A DNA stretch of 48,892 bases from Mesostigma viride. Taxonomy: Eukaryota; Streptophyta; Mesostigmatophyceae; Mesostigmatales; Mesostigmataceae. The position numbers and the translations under genes were made by a program. Positions 29,697 through 39,391 of the stretch are shown here, piece by piece. The notes under the pieces are model-generated. The model saw nothing but the letters and a program-made list of their open reading frames with translations, was not told the DNA's origin and searched no databases. Location of the stretch: the NCBI GenBank assembly GCA_009746045.1, contig RPFO01000697.1:55001-103892 (forward strand), given 5' to 3'. Each line of letters starts with the position of its first letter. The stretch's first letter is position 1.

Positions 29697-30708
29697 TGTC
29701 ACGTCCGTGATCATTTACGTCCGTGCACTCAAGAAGTTACGCGGTTGCCGTAATCGGAATCGTTACCGACGTTTGGTTGGTTCCGATTCAGTAGGCCGCA
29801 GGCTTTGTTCCTTGGGCCGGTGTGGAGCGCCGCGCCGGAAAGGCCTGAATTTCTAGAGTGACAGTCTTAGGTGACCTGACTTAGGTTCAGGCGCAAGACT
29901 TTGGGGCGCAAAGCCTTGGTGGCTTGCGCAATATTCCGGTGCGTGACATTTGGCAGTTATGAATCTTTTGTATTGTCCAGACGGAATGATGTTCAGTCCA
30001 TCTGACAAAGCTAGATACGCAGATCGTAGTGTGCGGTGTGCTGGCTCGCACGTGATTGTCGAACAGACTTGCTCTGCATTTTGCTGGCAGTCTAACTGCA
30101 CGTCAGGCGGCTTGCTGGCAAATGCGACAGCGCATGGATGCCGGGATTTTTGGAGGTATTTAGGAGCAGCGCAGCGGCCATGGTGGTCGTTGTTCGCTCG
30201 TTTCTCTCCCTCACAACTAGTTTGTTGTCTTCATGGGGTTAAACTTCTCGAACAGCCCGGAGCAGCCCCCGTGAGTGGTTGCATGTCGTTGCCATGACGA
30301 TGGTTGATAAGATTGACAATGGTTTGATCCGGTTGGGATGTTGTTGGCATTGTGGACGAGAAACGTTCTGCTGACCCGGGAACAGTCCCGGGAAAGGGCC
30401 GGTTCGTCGTTGGCCAGTGTGCCAGTAACTGGGACATGAGCGCAGAGTCACACAGTTGATATAGATTATGACGTAAGTAAACACTGTTGCGCCACAGTGG
30501 CGTCATGGTCGGTCTGTGGTGATTTCGATGGGTCTCAAGGATATGTAGTTACTCTTACAGTTGCGGCAGCACAACTCGGCATTCATTGTAATTTGTCAAA
30601 TGTTATGGAATGAATGGTTTGGGCATTGCTTTCATCATAAAGCATTATTGCAATCTTCATAATATAAATATCGGCTGGCTGCGCTGCCTGTCATGAAGGT
30701 GGTGGTGC
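29697..30708. repeat. Repeat Y, copy 1 (LTR-like, 1012 bp)
   Basis: 1012 bp, starting TGTCACGTCCGTGATC, and repeated with the same length and only about one visible base change (30057 against 31504) at 31146-32157. The TGTCACGTCCGTGA start and a GCGCCGCGCC motif resemble the Ty3-A LTR. The two copies may be the LTRs of a deleted element or solo LTRs. I find no matching 5-bp duplication outside them. Confidence 0.8.
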
Positions 30709-31053
30709 CGTCAAGGACCACACCTATCATTTCCACTTTATTTAAACGAGCGAACAACCCTTGGCGGGTTCAGTTCGGACAGCCTGAGCCGGAGATATAC
30801 CCAAGCTGCTTGCAGAATCAAGCACTTGGAAGAGGATTAAGCTTATCCTTTAAAAAGCTATGAAGAGGATTAGGCTTATCCTTGAAAAAGCCATGAAGAG
30901 GATTATGCTTATCCTTGAAAAAGCACTGAAGAGGTTATTGCTTAGCCTATTTGAAAAGCATGTGTGGTCCTGTCGTGGGAATTTTTTTTTCCCTATGTGA
31001 TCCTCTTTTTGACTTTTTGGCTCTTCATTTTTTCGAGCTAAAAAGTGGGGGGG
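30709..31053 (+). other. Segment between Y repeats with 33-bp tandem repeat and polypurine tract
   Basis: 345 bp. A tandem repeat of four 33-bp units (GAAGAGGATTA[A/G/T]GCTTATCC and so on) spans 30829-30960. A run AAAAGTGGGGGGG at 31041-31053 looks like a polypurine tract and is followed by segment X, a sequence also found at the start of Copia-3. It is probably the 3' end of a copia relative. Confidence 0.6.
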
Positions 31054-31145
31054 AATATAGTGGATCACACACAAGAGTACTCTATTGCTATGGATATGCC
31101 TTCCAAGTGATAGGCTAGGATATAATGGCACGCAAACGCGACAGC
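31054..31145 (+). repeat. Repeat X, copy 1 (92 bp)
   Basis: Starts AATATAGTGGATCACAC and ends GCGACAGC; repeated at 32161-32252. It lies directly after a polypurine tract, as the start of a 3' LTR should. Confidence 0.8.
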
Positions 31146-32157
31146 TGTCACGTCCGTGATCATTTACGTCCGTGCACTCAAGAAGTTACGCGGTTGCCGT
31201 AATCGGAATCGTTACCGACGTTTGGTTGGTTCCGATTCAGTAGGCCGCAGGCTTTGTTCCTTGGGCCGGTGTGGAGCGCCGCGCCGGAAAGGCCTGAATT
31301 TCTAGAGTGACAGTCTTAGGTGACCTGACTTAGGTTCAGGCGCAAGACTTTGGGGCGCAAAGCCTTGGTGGCTTGCGCAATATTCCGGTGCGTGACATTT
31401 GGCAGTTATGAATCTTTTGTATTGTCCAGACGGAATGATGTTCAGTCCATCTGACAAAGCTAGATACGCAGATCGTAGTGTGCGGTGTGCTGGCTCGCAC
31501 GTGGTTGTCGAACAGACTTGCTCTGCATTTTGCTGGCAGTCTAACTGCACGTCAGGCGGCTTGCTGGCAAATGCGACAGCGCATGGATGCCGGGATTTTT
31601 GGAGGTATTTAGGAGCAGCGCAGCGGCCATGGTGGTCGTTGTTCGCTCGTTTCTCTCCCTCACAACTAGTTTGTTGTCTTCATGGGGTTAAACTTCTCGA
31701 ACAGCCCGGAGCAGCCCCCGTGAGTGGTTGCATGTCGTTGCCATGACGATGGTTGATAAGATTGACAATGGTTTGATCCGGTTGGGATGTTGTTGGCATT
31801 GTGGACGAGAAACGTTCTGCTGACCCGGGAACAGTCCCGGGAAAGGGCCGGTTCGTCGTTGGCCAGTGTGCCAGTAACTGGGACATGAGCGCAGAGTCAC
31901 ACAGTTGATATAGATTATGACGTAAGTAAACACTGTTGCGCCACAGTGGCGTCATGGTCGGTCTGTGGTGATTTCGATGGGTCTCAAGGATATGTAGTTA
32001 CTCTTACAGTTGCGGCAGCACAACTCGGCATTCATTGTAATTTGTCAAATGTTATGGAATGAATGGTTTGGGCATTGCTTTCATCATAAAGCATTATTGC
32101 AATCTTCATAATATAAATATCGGCTGGCTGCGCTGCCTGTCATGAAGGTGGTGGTGC
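31146..32157. repeat. Repeat Y, copy 2 (LTR-like, 1012 bp)
   Basis: Near-identical direct repeat of 29697-30708, placed between the two copies of X. Confidence 0.8.
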
Positions 32158-32160
32158 TAT

Positions 32161-32252
32161 AATATAGTGGATCACACACAAGAGTACTCTATTGCTATGG
32201 ATATGCCTTCCAAGTGATAGGCTAGGATATAATGGCACGCAAACGCGACAGC
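32161..32252 (+). repeat. Repeat X, copy 2, at the head of Copia-3
   Basis: Same 92 bp as 31054-31145, followed by about 200 bp of leader to the Copia-3 gag. It may be the start of a Copia-3 5' LTR. Confidence 0.75.
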
Positions 32253-32455
32253 AGTTCTACCTTTGCCACCTAATTGCCTATATAATGAAATGAACAAAGG
32301 CAGCAAGGGTATCTCAAGCTGCCAATTTTCTGCGTGAACATTTTGTCTCTCGGTCTCTCACTTTCTCAGCCTTGATCTTGACCTGTGATCTGCAAGGAAG
32401 GATCATAAAAGAAAACATGGTATGTATCGGAGGAGTGAGGCTTCTCTTTGACAAC

Positions 32456-33476
32456 ATGGCTGCTGCTGCTGCTTTGGATAACAAGTACCTCTCTTTTATT
32501 GTCCCAGCATGTTCCAAGGCAATTCCCAAGTTTGATGGTTCTTCCCTGCCAAAATGGGGAGAGACCAAGGAGCTTTTCCAAGCCCACCTGGAGGCCTATG
32601 ATCTGGAGGGGGTCATTACCAAGCCTGAGGAGGCTACACCCATGCAAGCAAGAGAAGGTTGTTTACACAGCGGCCTTGCTGGCGTGCCTCACTGGCAGAG
32701 CAGCCCAGATTGCAAAGACCATTGGTGAGAGAAAGGGCAGTTTGCTTTTTGCTAAGTTGGTGGAGGTGTTTGAGCAGCCTAAACTGACCAAGAGCAACAA
32801 GCACGACCTGAGGACATCCCTAATGAGGCTGACCAAGCAGCCCAACCAGTCCATGATGGACTATCTTACCGCTTCAGAACTGCTTCTGAGTGAGTACAGG
32901 GATGTGGGGGGGGTGTTGGCAGACAATGATTTTGCCGCTGCGCTGAAAGGTGGTTTACCTGATGCGTATAGGCCTGCCCTCGTTTCAACCAGGTTCGATG
33001 AGGACATGTCGCTGCTGGAGGTGAAGAAGGCCATGCTTGAAGCAGATGACCTGCTTGTGGGGACGCGCTCCACCACCACGGTCAAGCCTGAGCCAGCAGC
33101 TGCCCAAGGCCAAGCATACAGCACAGGCCAACCAACCAAGCCGGGGAGGCCGACTTGCACATTCTGCGGAAAGGAAGGACATGCGGAGGAGACGTGCTAT
33201 ACCAAGTACCCACATCTCAGCAGGAAGAAGGGCCAGCAGAGGCCAAAGCGCAAGAACCAGAAGAAGAAGCAGGCTGCGGCAGCGAACAACACGGTGGAGG
33301 CTCCTGAGCTTCCCGTGGACTACGCGTTTGCAACTACGCGGCTAGTGCCGGGCGTACCTTTCTGGATTCTGGACTCTGCTGCATCCAGCCACATGAGCCC
33401 TGAGGAGGCTGACTTTATCAAGGTTCAGTCAGCCAACCAATTAACCTGGCCATCCAGGGCTCCGGAGGCCGGCTGA
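32456..33476 (+). pseudogene. Copia-3 gag and protease start
   Basis: Gag opens at ATG 32456 (KFDGSSLPKWGETKELFQ is typical of copia gag). The frame changes near 32640; the second frame then carries the rest of gag to 33476. A CCHC knuckle CTFCGKEGHAEETC and a basic linker are followed by FWILDSAASSHM, the classic copia protease motif with DSAAS for DSGAS. Here protease is in its normal place before integrase, unlike Copia-1. Further frame changes occur between 33430 and 33540. Decayed copy. Confidence 0.85.
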
Positions 33477-33533
33477 AGGCTGTGGGGACGGGGACGCTCA
33501 AGCTACGAGTCGCCAACAAGGTGGTGCATCTGC

Positions 33534-34593
33534 ATGCCTCATGCTCTGCACGTGCCCTCTCTGGGTGCAAGGCTTCTTTCCGTGGCCCAGCTGCATCAGC
33601 AGGGACATGAGGTGAACCTACTGCAGGGCGTGGCATGCTTTGCAGGCAGCAAGGTACCTATCAAGGTGCAGAACAACGTCTACGGTTTGCAAGAATCACA
33701 GACTGTGACAACCCCTGCTGCCCACCACACCACAGACAACCCTGCTGCACTATTGTGGCACTGGCGACTTGGACATGCAGGTGCTGAGCGCATTCGCAAG
33801 CTGGCGGCCATACCTGCATCGAACATTACCATGCGGGCTCCAGGTGCGCCAGGCTGCCCGTCGTGCCCTGCTGGCATGATTAGGCGACGCTCCTTCGCTG
33901 CTGGGCAACCACGCTCGACCGTGCCTCGTGCCAAGCTGCATGGGGACATCATGGGGCCGATGCAGCCATCACTGGGCGGTTCCCAGTACATTCTGGGCAT
34001 CACTGACGACGCTATAAGGTGGCGTTGGTCTTTTCCTATGCGCCAGAAGAGTGAGGTGCCACTGCACTTCGACCGACTGCTGTCAAGGGATATCAGGCCC
34101 TACTACGACGGTTCTGTGCTTCTAAGGACCGACAATGACGCAGTATTTCTTTCCGAGGACTTCCGCTCCCTCTGTGCTCGCCATCGAGTTCACCAAGAAT
34201 TTTCCAGCCCCTACTGTCCGCAGCAAAACGGAGTTGCGGAACGCATGTGGGGTTTGGCGATGGGAATGACACTGTGCATGCTGCATTATGCTACCCTGCC
34301 CAAGACTTTCTGGGCCCTAGCTTTTGCGTGTGCTGTCTACCTGCTCAATCGGCTGCCATGCGAGGCCAATGCAGACTCTGCTAGCCCTCATCGCCTTTTT
34401 CAAGGCGTTGATGCCGACCTGTCGCATTTGCGCATTTTCGGCTGCCCTGCCTACTTTCGTGTAGAAGGGCCACGTGGCAAGCTGGAGGACAAAGCCCAGG
34501 CTGGAATCTTTGTGGGCTATGACTTGGAGTCGCCTGCTTACCTGATTCTCCGCCCAGGCTCACGTGACGTTATTCGCAGGCTCCATGTGTCAT
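33534..34593 (+). pseudogene. Copia-3 pre-integrase and integrase; RT and RNase H missing
   Basis: About 350 codons. A LWHWRLGHAGAERI...CPSCPAG zinc site belongs to the pre-integrase domain. The integrase triad is in HGDIMGP (D), LLRTDNDAVF (D) and PQQNGVAERMW (E). After the usual FGCPAYFRVE...GIFVGYD segment the coding sequence ends abruptly at 34593, where a 144-bp piece identical to part of the Ty3-M LTR begins; the open frame runs on into it to a stop at 34652. Nothing of RT remains in the window, so the element is truncated. Confidence 0.87.
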
Positions 34594-34737
34594 TGTCGCG
34601 TCTGCGTGCCACAATCTCCGGCGCCACCATGGCGGCTGGCCACTCAGCTTAATTTGGTAAAACCCAAGTGAGCTGAGCTGACGTGCCTGCCTTAACTGCA
34701 TGCCCTGTGGGGTGGGCGAGGACCTGTCCCATGATTA
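34594..34737. repeat. Detached piece (C) of the Ty3-M LTR
   Basis: 144 bp nearly identical (about two changes) to 39222-39365, the outer end of the Ty3-M 3' LTR. It joins Copia-3 on the left and the piggyBac TTAA on the right. Confidence 0.85.
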
Positions 34738-34738
34738 A

Positions 34739-35373
34739 CCCTTCAATTGTGTCAACTGGAACCGCCAGAACGGACTGAGTTTGGGTATCTTTGTGGCAGT
34801 GGCGGTAACTAGCCAAATAACATTTTCTGGCCCACCCTTGGAACCAAGCATGCTTTTATATCAAATAATGTTTAGGAAATTTGGTTGGTCACATATCCAT
34901 GCCCTACACCTGCTATAAATAGCACCCCCCTCAGGGGGGTACGATGCACACGGGGTTCGAGACACATATAATGCATTGTGGACCATTTCTTCAAATCTGT
35001 TGGCCCTGGCCTTTTAAGGGGAGTTAAATATAATCACAGACATGCCATCAATGCATTGGCAACATGATATGTCACAAAACTGTGAACACTAGCTACCAAA
35101 TGGCCGAAGCCAGCTGGCACCGTTATAACGGTGCCAGTTGGCAGGGGTATAAATGGTAGCATAACAACACAAAACTTTATTCCAGTTGGCATAAAACAAC
35201 AAGGGATGCCCAAATGGGCATAATGCACCATACCTAGGTGATAAAACAAGAGACCATGCCATATAACACATGCCAACATGCCGCAAGGGGCCAAAATGGC
35301 ACTAGCGCGCGCGGTAGCGCATGACTAGCCAAGGGTGTAGCTAACTGTCAAGGCTACCTGGCTATGTGCCAAA
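34739..35373. other. piggyBac sub-terminal region
   Basis: About 630 bp between the left end and the transposase stop. It holds a perfect 24-bp palindrome at 35114-35137 (half-site CTGGCACCGTTA), a C6/G6 hairpin at about 34923-34939, and several TTGGCAT-like repeats. No gene. These may be transposase-binding or regulatory elements. Confidence 0.6.
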
Positions 35374-37746
35374 CTACGGATTGCGCCTCTGGGTGCGCAG
35401 AAACTGCCTCCTACGAGGTCCTGTCAGCTGGGTGCCAGCTGCCAGCGTGCGGGTCGTGCGGCCATTGGCCTCAGCCCACGCGCGGCCAGCCGGGCTGCGG
35501 GCTGACAGGGGCTGCATGGCACGCTGGCGTCGCCCGTCATCGTCGAGCGCGGTGACAGGCCCTGCGTGGAACACGTTCCAGCACGCGCCCAAGCACAGTG
35601 CCTGGTCGCAGTCCTTGCACCAGAAGTTGGTGCGCTTGCGCTCGGGGATGGTGGCGCATACCACGCATTGCGCCTGCTCCGTCCACGGAATGCGCTCGGG
35701 CACGAGGTGGGTGCCGCTGAAACGCCCGTCCAGCCCAGGCTGGTGGGCCTCCGCGATGCGGTCGATGTCCAGCCGGGCGCCATGCCACTGATTGTTCACC
35801 AGCTGCTGTGAGAGCAAGCTGAGGAACCCCACGTGGGAGAGGCAGTCAGGGCGGTTGGCGCGGGTGAGAGTCTGCAGGATGTAGGCGTTGCCGACCGCGT
35901 TGGCCAGGTGCCCCGTGGCGACCCGGTGCCACCACACCCGCGAGACAAGGGCCTTCTGCAGGTCGTAGTTGCTGGCGAGCTGGTCAAACTTGTCCACTGC
36001 CTTGTAGCAGCTCCAGTACGCGGGAATGAGCGAGGGGGCAGTGACCATGACGCGCTCGTCGCGGCCGCCATGGCGGCTGACCATCTCCTCCTCAAGGGGG
36101 ATGCCCTTGGCCAGCACCCACACGAGCTTGCGGTCCTGCCAGGCGGCCAAGGTCAGCCCATCACGCTTGACAGCCCATGCGTAGTCCCCCTGGGCTGGCC
36201 TGCGGGGCACGAGGCGCTTGACCTCGGTGAAGGGGAGGCCACGACGGTTGGGGAGCACTGTGCCCACCACGCGGTGGCCCATGCGGTGGCACGCCTCAAT
36301 CACCTCACGGCCAGTGTAGAACCGGTCCATGGCCATGTGGACCCCGTGTGGCAACGTGCTGGCAAGCTCATTCACCACGTGGAAGGTATGGTTGACCTGG
36401 GCCAGCTTGTCGTACGTGTTGGCATGGTACAGGTAGCCGGTGGGCCAGTCGTTCAGGCAATACTGCTTCACGTGGAAGGGGGCAGGCTTGCTCGGGTTGA
36501 AGCACCGTATTGGGCACAGCTTGTGCCTGGACGCGATGCTCCTCTCGTCAATGGCAGCCGCGCTACCCGGGATGAAGTACTTCTTGTAGGCGTCGTTCAA
36601 GATGTCCTCCAGCCACAAGAACTGCCACAGTCGCCACTCGCGTGTCAGCGTGTTGGCGGGGCGCTCAGCAGAGTCCCGGAAGTGCAAGAAGCGTGTAATC
36701 TGCTGGAAGCGCAGCAGGGGCATCACGTGCTGCAGGTTGGCAGCATGAGCAGCACCAAGTGGTTGGCCAGAAAAATAATCCCCCCTGGCAGGCATGCTCA
36801 CGAGTGACATGGTCAAGAGGATGCCCAGCCACTTGCCCAGCTCGTTCATGGAAAGAGGCGACCACTCCCGTGCCCCAGCAGATGCCGTGCGCTGCTTCTC
36901 CTCGGCATAGCGGTTTGTCTCCTTGACAATGCGCTCCAGCACAGGGCCAGGCTGCCAGAACAGCAGGAACAGGTCGAGAGGAGAAAACCGGTAAGGAACA
37001 CCCGGGATGTTTTGATACATCGCCTTGCGCTCACTGTCAAACGGCGCACCATGCGGCACTCGGGGCAGTTCTGCAGGATCCGGCTTGCCAGTGCCGAACA
37101 CCCACTCATCCCCGCCATCGTCGCCACCATCCGGATCATCATCCCCCGCATCTTCCGACTCAGCATCGCTGTCCACAAGCTCGGGAACGATGTCGTCGTC
37201 ATCAGAAGAGTCGCTGGGCTCGGAGTCGGGCTGATCCGGAGGGGGCAGCCGCTGCAGACGCCTTTTTGGCACTCTGCCGGTTGCAGGCGTCCTCCTCGGG
37301 TTGCCTGCACGACGCTTGGCACGTTTCTTGGGCGGGGAGGAGGAAATATCCTCGCTATCCTGCTCGTCATCGCTGTCCGGCTGCGATGCCGGCTCCGAGG
37401 CATCTGGACCGTCACCTGCGCTCCCACCTTCCTGCCCATCGCTGCCTGCATCCCCTTCCTCCTCTACCTCGTCCTCCGCAGGCCTAGAGGTCTCTCCTAC
37501 CTTCCTGAACTGAAAAATCTGCTCTTTTGTCAACTTATATTTGCATGGATCGTCGACAAATTTGCACCATCCCTGCTTTTTATCGCGTGTCACCTCCGCT
37601 ACATGGCCGTCTAGGCGATAATGCGCATGATTCTCACCATATTCTTGCACTGCCCACGGCTCTCCGAAGAAGGCCGGAGGCACTGCCACCTTAAATCCAA
37701 GTTTCAGTCGAAATGTGGCCAGCAGCTGGCCAGTAGGCGACGCCAT
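35374..37746 (-). CDS. piggyBac transposase (DDE_Tnp_1_7)
   Basis: 790 codons from ATG 37746; the frame is open farther upstream but only with a GTG start, and MASPTGQLL is the first ATG. It cuts and pastes the element at TTAA sites in the nucleus. The N-terminal ~75 residues form a small ordered domain I do not recognise. A long acidic/Ser-Pro region with KKRAKRR-type basic patches (possible nuclear localisation signals) follows. The catalytic domain has the three aspartates in family context: AAIDERSI, VHMAMDRFYTGREV and KAVDKFDQLASNYD. A Cys-rich C-terminal finger (CVVCATIP...CKDCDQALCLGACWNVFH) matches the cross-brace zinc finger of piggyBac transposases. No stop or frameshift is seen. 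Confidence 0.93.
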   Translation of the reverse strand: MASPTGQLLATFRLKLGFKVAVPPAFFGEPWAVQEYGENHAHYRLDGHVAEVTRDKKQGWCKFVDDPCKYKLTKEQIFQFRKVGETSRPAEDEVEEEGDAGSDGQEGGSAGDGPDASEPASQPDSDDEQDSEDISSSPPKKRAKRRAGNPRRTPATGRVPKRRLQRLPPPDQPDSEPSDSSDDDDIVPELVDSDAESEDAGDDDPDGGDDGGDEWVFGTGKPDPAELPRVPHGAPFDSERKAMYQNIPGVPYRFSPLDLFLLFWQPGPVLERIVKETNRYAEEKQRTASAGAREWSPLSMNELGKWLGILLTMSLVSMPARGDYFSGQPLGAAHAANLQHVMPLLRFQQITRFLHFRDSAERPANTLTREWRLWQFLWLEDILNDAYKKYFIPGSAAAIDERSIASRHKLCPIRCFNPSKPAPFHVKQYCLNDWPTGYLYHANTYDKLAQVNHTFHVVNELASTLPHGVHMAMDRFYTGREVIEACHRMGHRVVGTVLPNRRGLPFTEVKRLVPRRPAQGDYAWAVKRDGLTLAAWQDRKLVWVLAKGIPLEEEMVSRHGGRDERVMVTAPSLIPAYWSCYKAVDKFDQLASNYDLQKALVSRVWWHRVATGHLANAVGNAYILQTLTRANRPDCLSHVGFLSLLSQQLVNNQWHGARLDIDRIAEAHQPGLDGRFSGTHLVPERIPWTEQAQCVVCATIPERKRTNFWCKDCDQALCLGACWNVFHAGPVTALDDDGRRQRAMQPLSARSPAGRAWAEANGRTTRTLAAGTQLTGPRRRQFLRTQRRNP

Positions 37747-38060
37747 GTCTGCCGAGGTCAGACGTCGTCTTCGTCGTCGTGCACGTCTTTTGGCAAAAAA
37801 CGCGCATTTTTTTCCCGCCGAAAGTACCCCAGGACCAGGGTACCCCCCTGGGTTTGCCAGATCATAACTCCCTGGCCAATTGTCCAAAGTACGGTCTGAA
37901 TAGACCCAGGCATAGAGTACGTCTAGATCTATCGATTGGGCCAGGTTTGACCGTTGAATTATTTTTGGCGCGGCGCCTGGTTCTGCCACAAACTCAGTCC
38001 GTTAGAGTGGTAGGACTTCAACTGGAGCCACGAAAACGGACTCAGTACAAATTAAGGGTT

Positions 38061-39365
38061 AAAGAAAGGAGGGCTCTCAGCCGAGGACAAGGAACTGTCC
38101 CTCGTGCCTGATAACCACCTTATTGCCTCCCCTGCTATAGAATAATGCTTTCAAAACACACACTTTGCACAGTCTGATGATGAAGCCGCACATGCGGAGT
38201 TTATTGAGAAAGAACACAATACAATAACAACACGTAAGAATACAATTACAACACGTTGATAGTCTCAATATCGATGCACTCCATGCTCACGAGCCCGCAG
38301 TTAGGCAGCGCTCCATGACATGCTACCGGCCTTGCTCCCAAGGAAAGGGAGAAACACGAAGGCCACTAACGAGAGACTCGAAGAGACTACACGCTGCGTG
38401 AGAGTCCTCTTCGACTATGAACCAAACCATTCGTCATGCCACACGCATGACACACGCCACACTTGTCAGTCCAGCCAGGAATGCCAAAACTATCTTGCTG
38501 CCTGAACCATGCAAATAGAAACCGCATTCCAGTTGCCGTCCTGGCTTTCTACCACACATGCCAACAAAAGCAGGAAGGCATCCCGACAAATCTAAATTGC
38601 TACCCTGTTGCCGATCTCATCTCCTAGAGGCTCCGGCATTTCTGTCCCTGGGAATGTCCGACATTGAGTCACGTCCAGCAAGGTCGAAGCATAATATCCT
38701 TCAGACAATCTGCACGCTCACACCTTGCGTGTGAGTGGCCCAGCAAACATTGCGTCTAATCGTTCCTTTCTAGAAGAAATCCCTTTTTAGGGCTGCCAGC
38801 GATTTCGCATTCATTCCAGCGATCTGGCTCCGCACCGCAAATTGTCCTTTTCCATTTTCTGTCCAGTCCTCATAACGTTGACCCGCTATTCTACACCACA
38901 AAGACACCTGGCCTGTCAATAGCCTCGGCGCTGTTGAAGTCCAGCAGTCCAGCTTCAGCTCCAGCTGTCCACTAACACGCGTATGATCCTCTCGACGCTG
39001 CGCACTTGTGCTGCCGTCCGCTCAAGTCAGTGCTGCGCGCCCAGCTGTGCCTGGCCCGGCGCGCGTGCACGTACACTTTCGTCCGCTCTTATGCTGCAAG
39101 TGCTAGTGTCCCCCCCGGTCACTAGCCTTTGTCGAAAATGCGTAGAAAACAAATTCCTTGCGCACGTCACCGGTCTTGTGCATAGTGGGCGCCCGGATGA
39201 CATAGCTCGCGTCCGTGACAGCTGTCGCGTCTGCGTGCCACAATCTCCGGCGCCACCATGGCGGCTGGCCACTCAGCTTAATTTGGTAAAACCCAAATGA
39301 GCTGAGCTGATGTGCCTGCCTTAACTGCATGCCCTGTGGGGTGGGCGAGGACCTGTCCCATGATT
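38061..39365 (-). repeat. Ty3-M 3' LTR
   Basis: About 1.3 kb in three blocks on the + strand: A (38061-38569, shared in direct orientation with 47535-48019), B (38570-39220, present inverted at about 48223-48892) and C (39222-39365, repeated at 34594-34737). On the element strand it begins AATCATGGGACAGG right after the polypurine tract. Its ends are not TG/CA. Confidence 0.78.
38570..39220. repeat. Block B of the Ty3-M LTR, inverted relative to 48223-48892
   Basis: The + strand here starts CAGGAAGGCATCCCGACAAA and ends GCGTCCGTGACA; the right LTR carries the reverse complement, ending CTTCCTG at the window edge. The match is long with scattered small differences. On the other strand B starts TGTCACGGACGCG, like an LTR end. 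Confidence 0.85.
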
Positions 39366-39374
39366 CCCCCCCTC
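39366..39374 (-). other. Ty3-M polypurine tract
   Basis: GAGGGGGGG on the minus strand, 17 bases after the pol stop and directly against the 3' LTR. Confidence 0.8.
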
Positions 39375-39391
39375 GCTGGCGACCGGCCCCA

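Larger units (their letters stand above)
34735..38062 (-). mobile_element. piggyBac DNA transposon, apparently complete
   Basis: 3.3 kb with TTAA at both ends (34735-34738 and 38059-38062). Terminal inverted repeats start TTAACCCTTCAATTGTG and TTAACCCTTAATTTGTA. A sub-terminal motif AACGGACTGAGTTT and a nearby TTTGTGGCAG recur at both ends. An uninterrupted transposase lies inside on the minus strand. Ends, target site and an open frame together suggest a recent, possibly active element. Confidence 0.92.

Noticed and set aside
29950-30297. 115-codon frame found identically in both Y repeats
   Set aside because: It lies inside LTR-like repeats, has no recognisable domain, and its presence in both copies follows from their near identity.
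35833-36807. 324-codon + strand frame opposite the piggyBac transposase
   Set aside because: Shadow of a well-supported transposase; no domain of its own.
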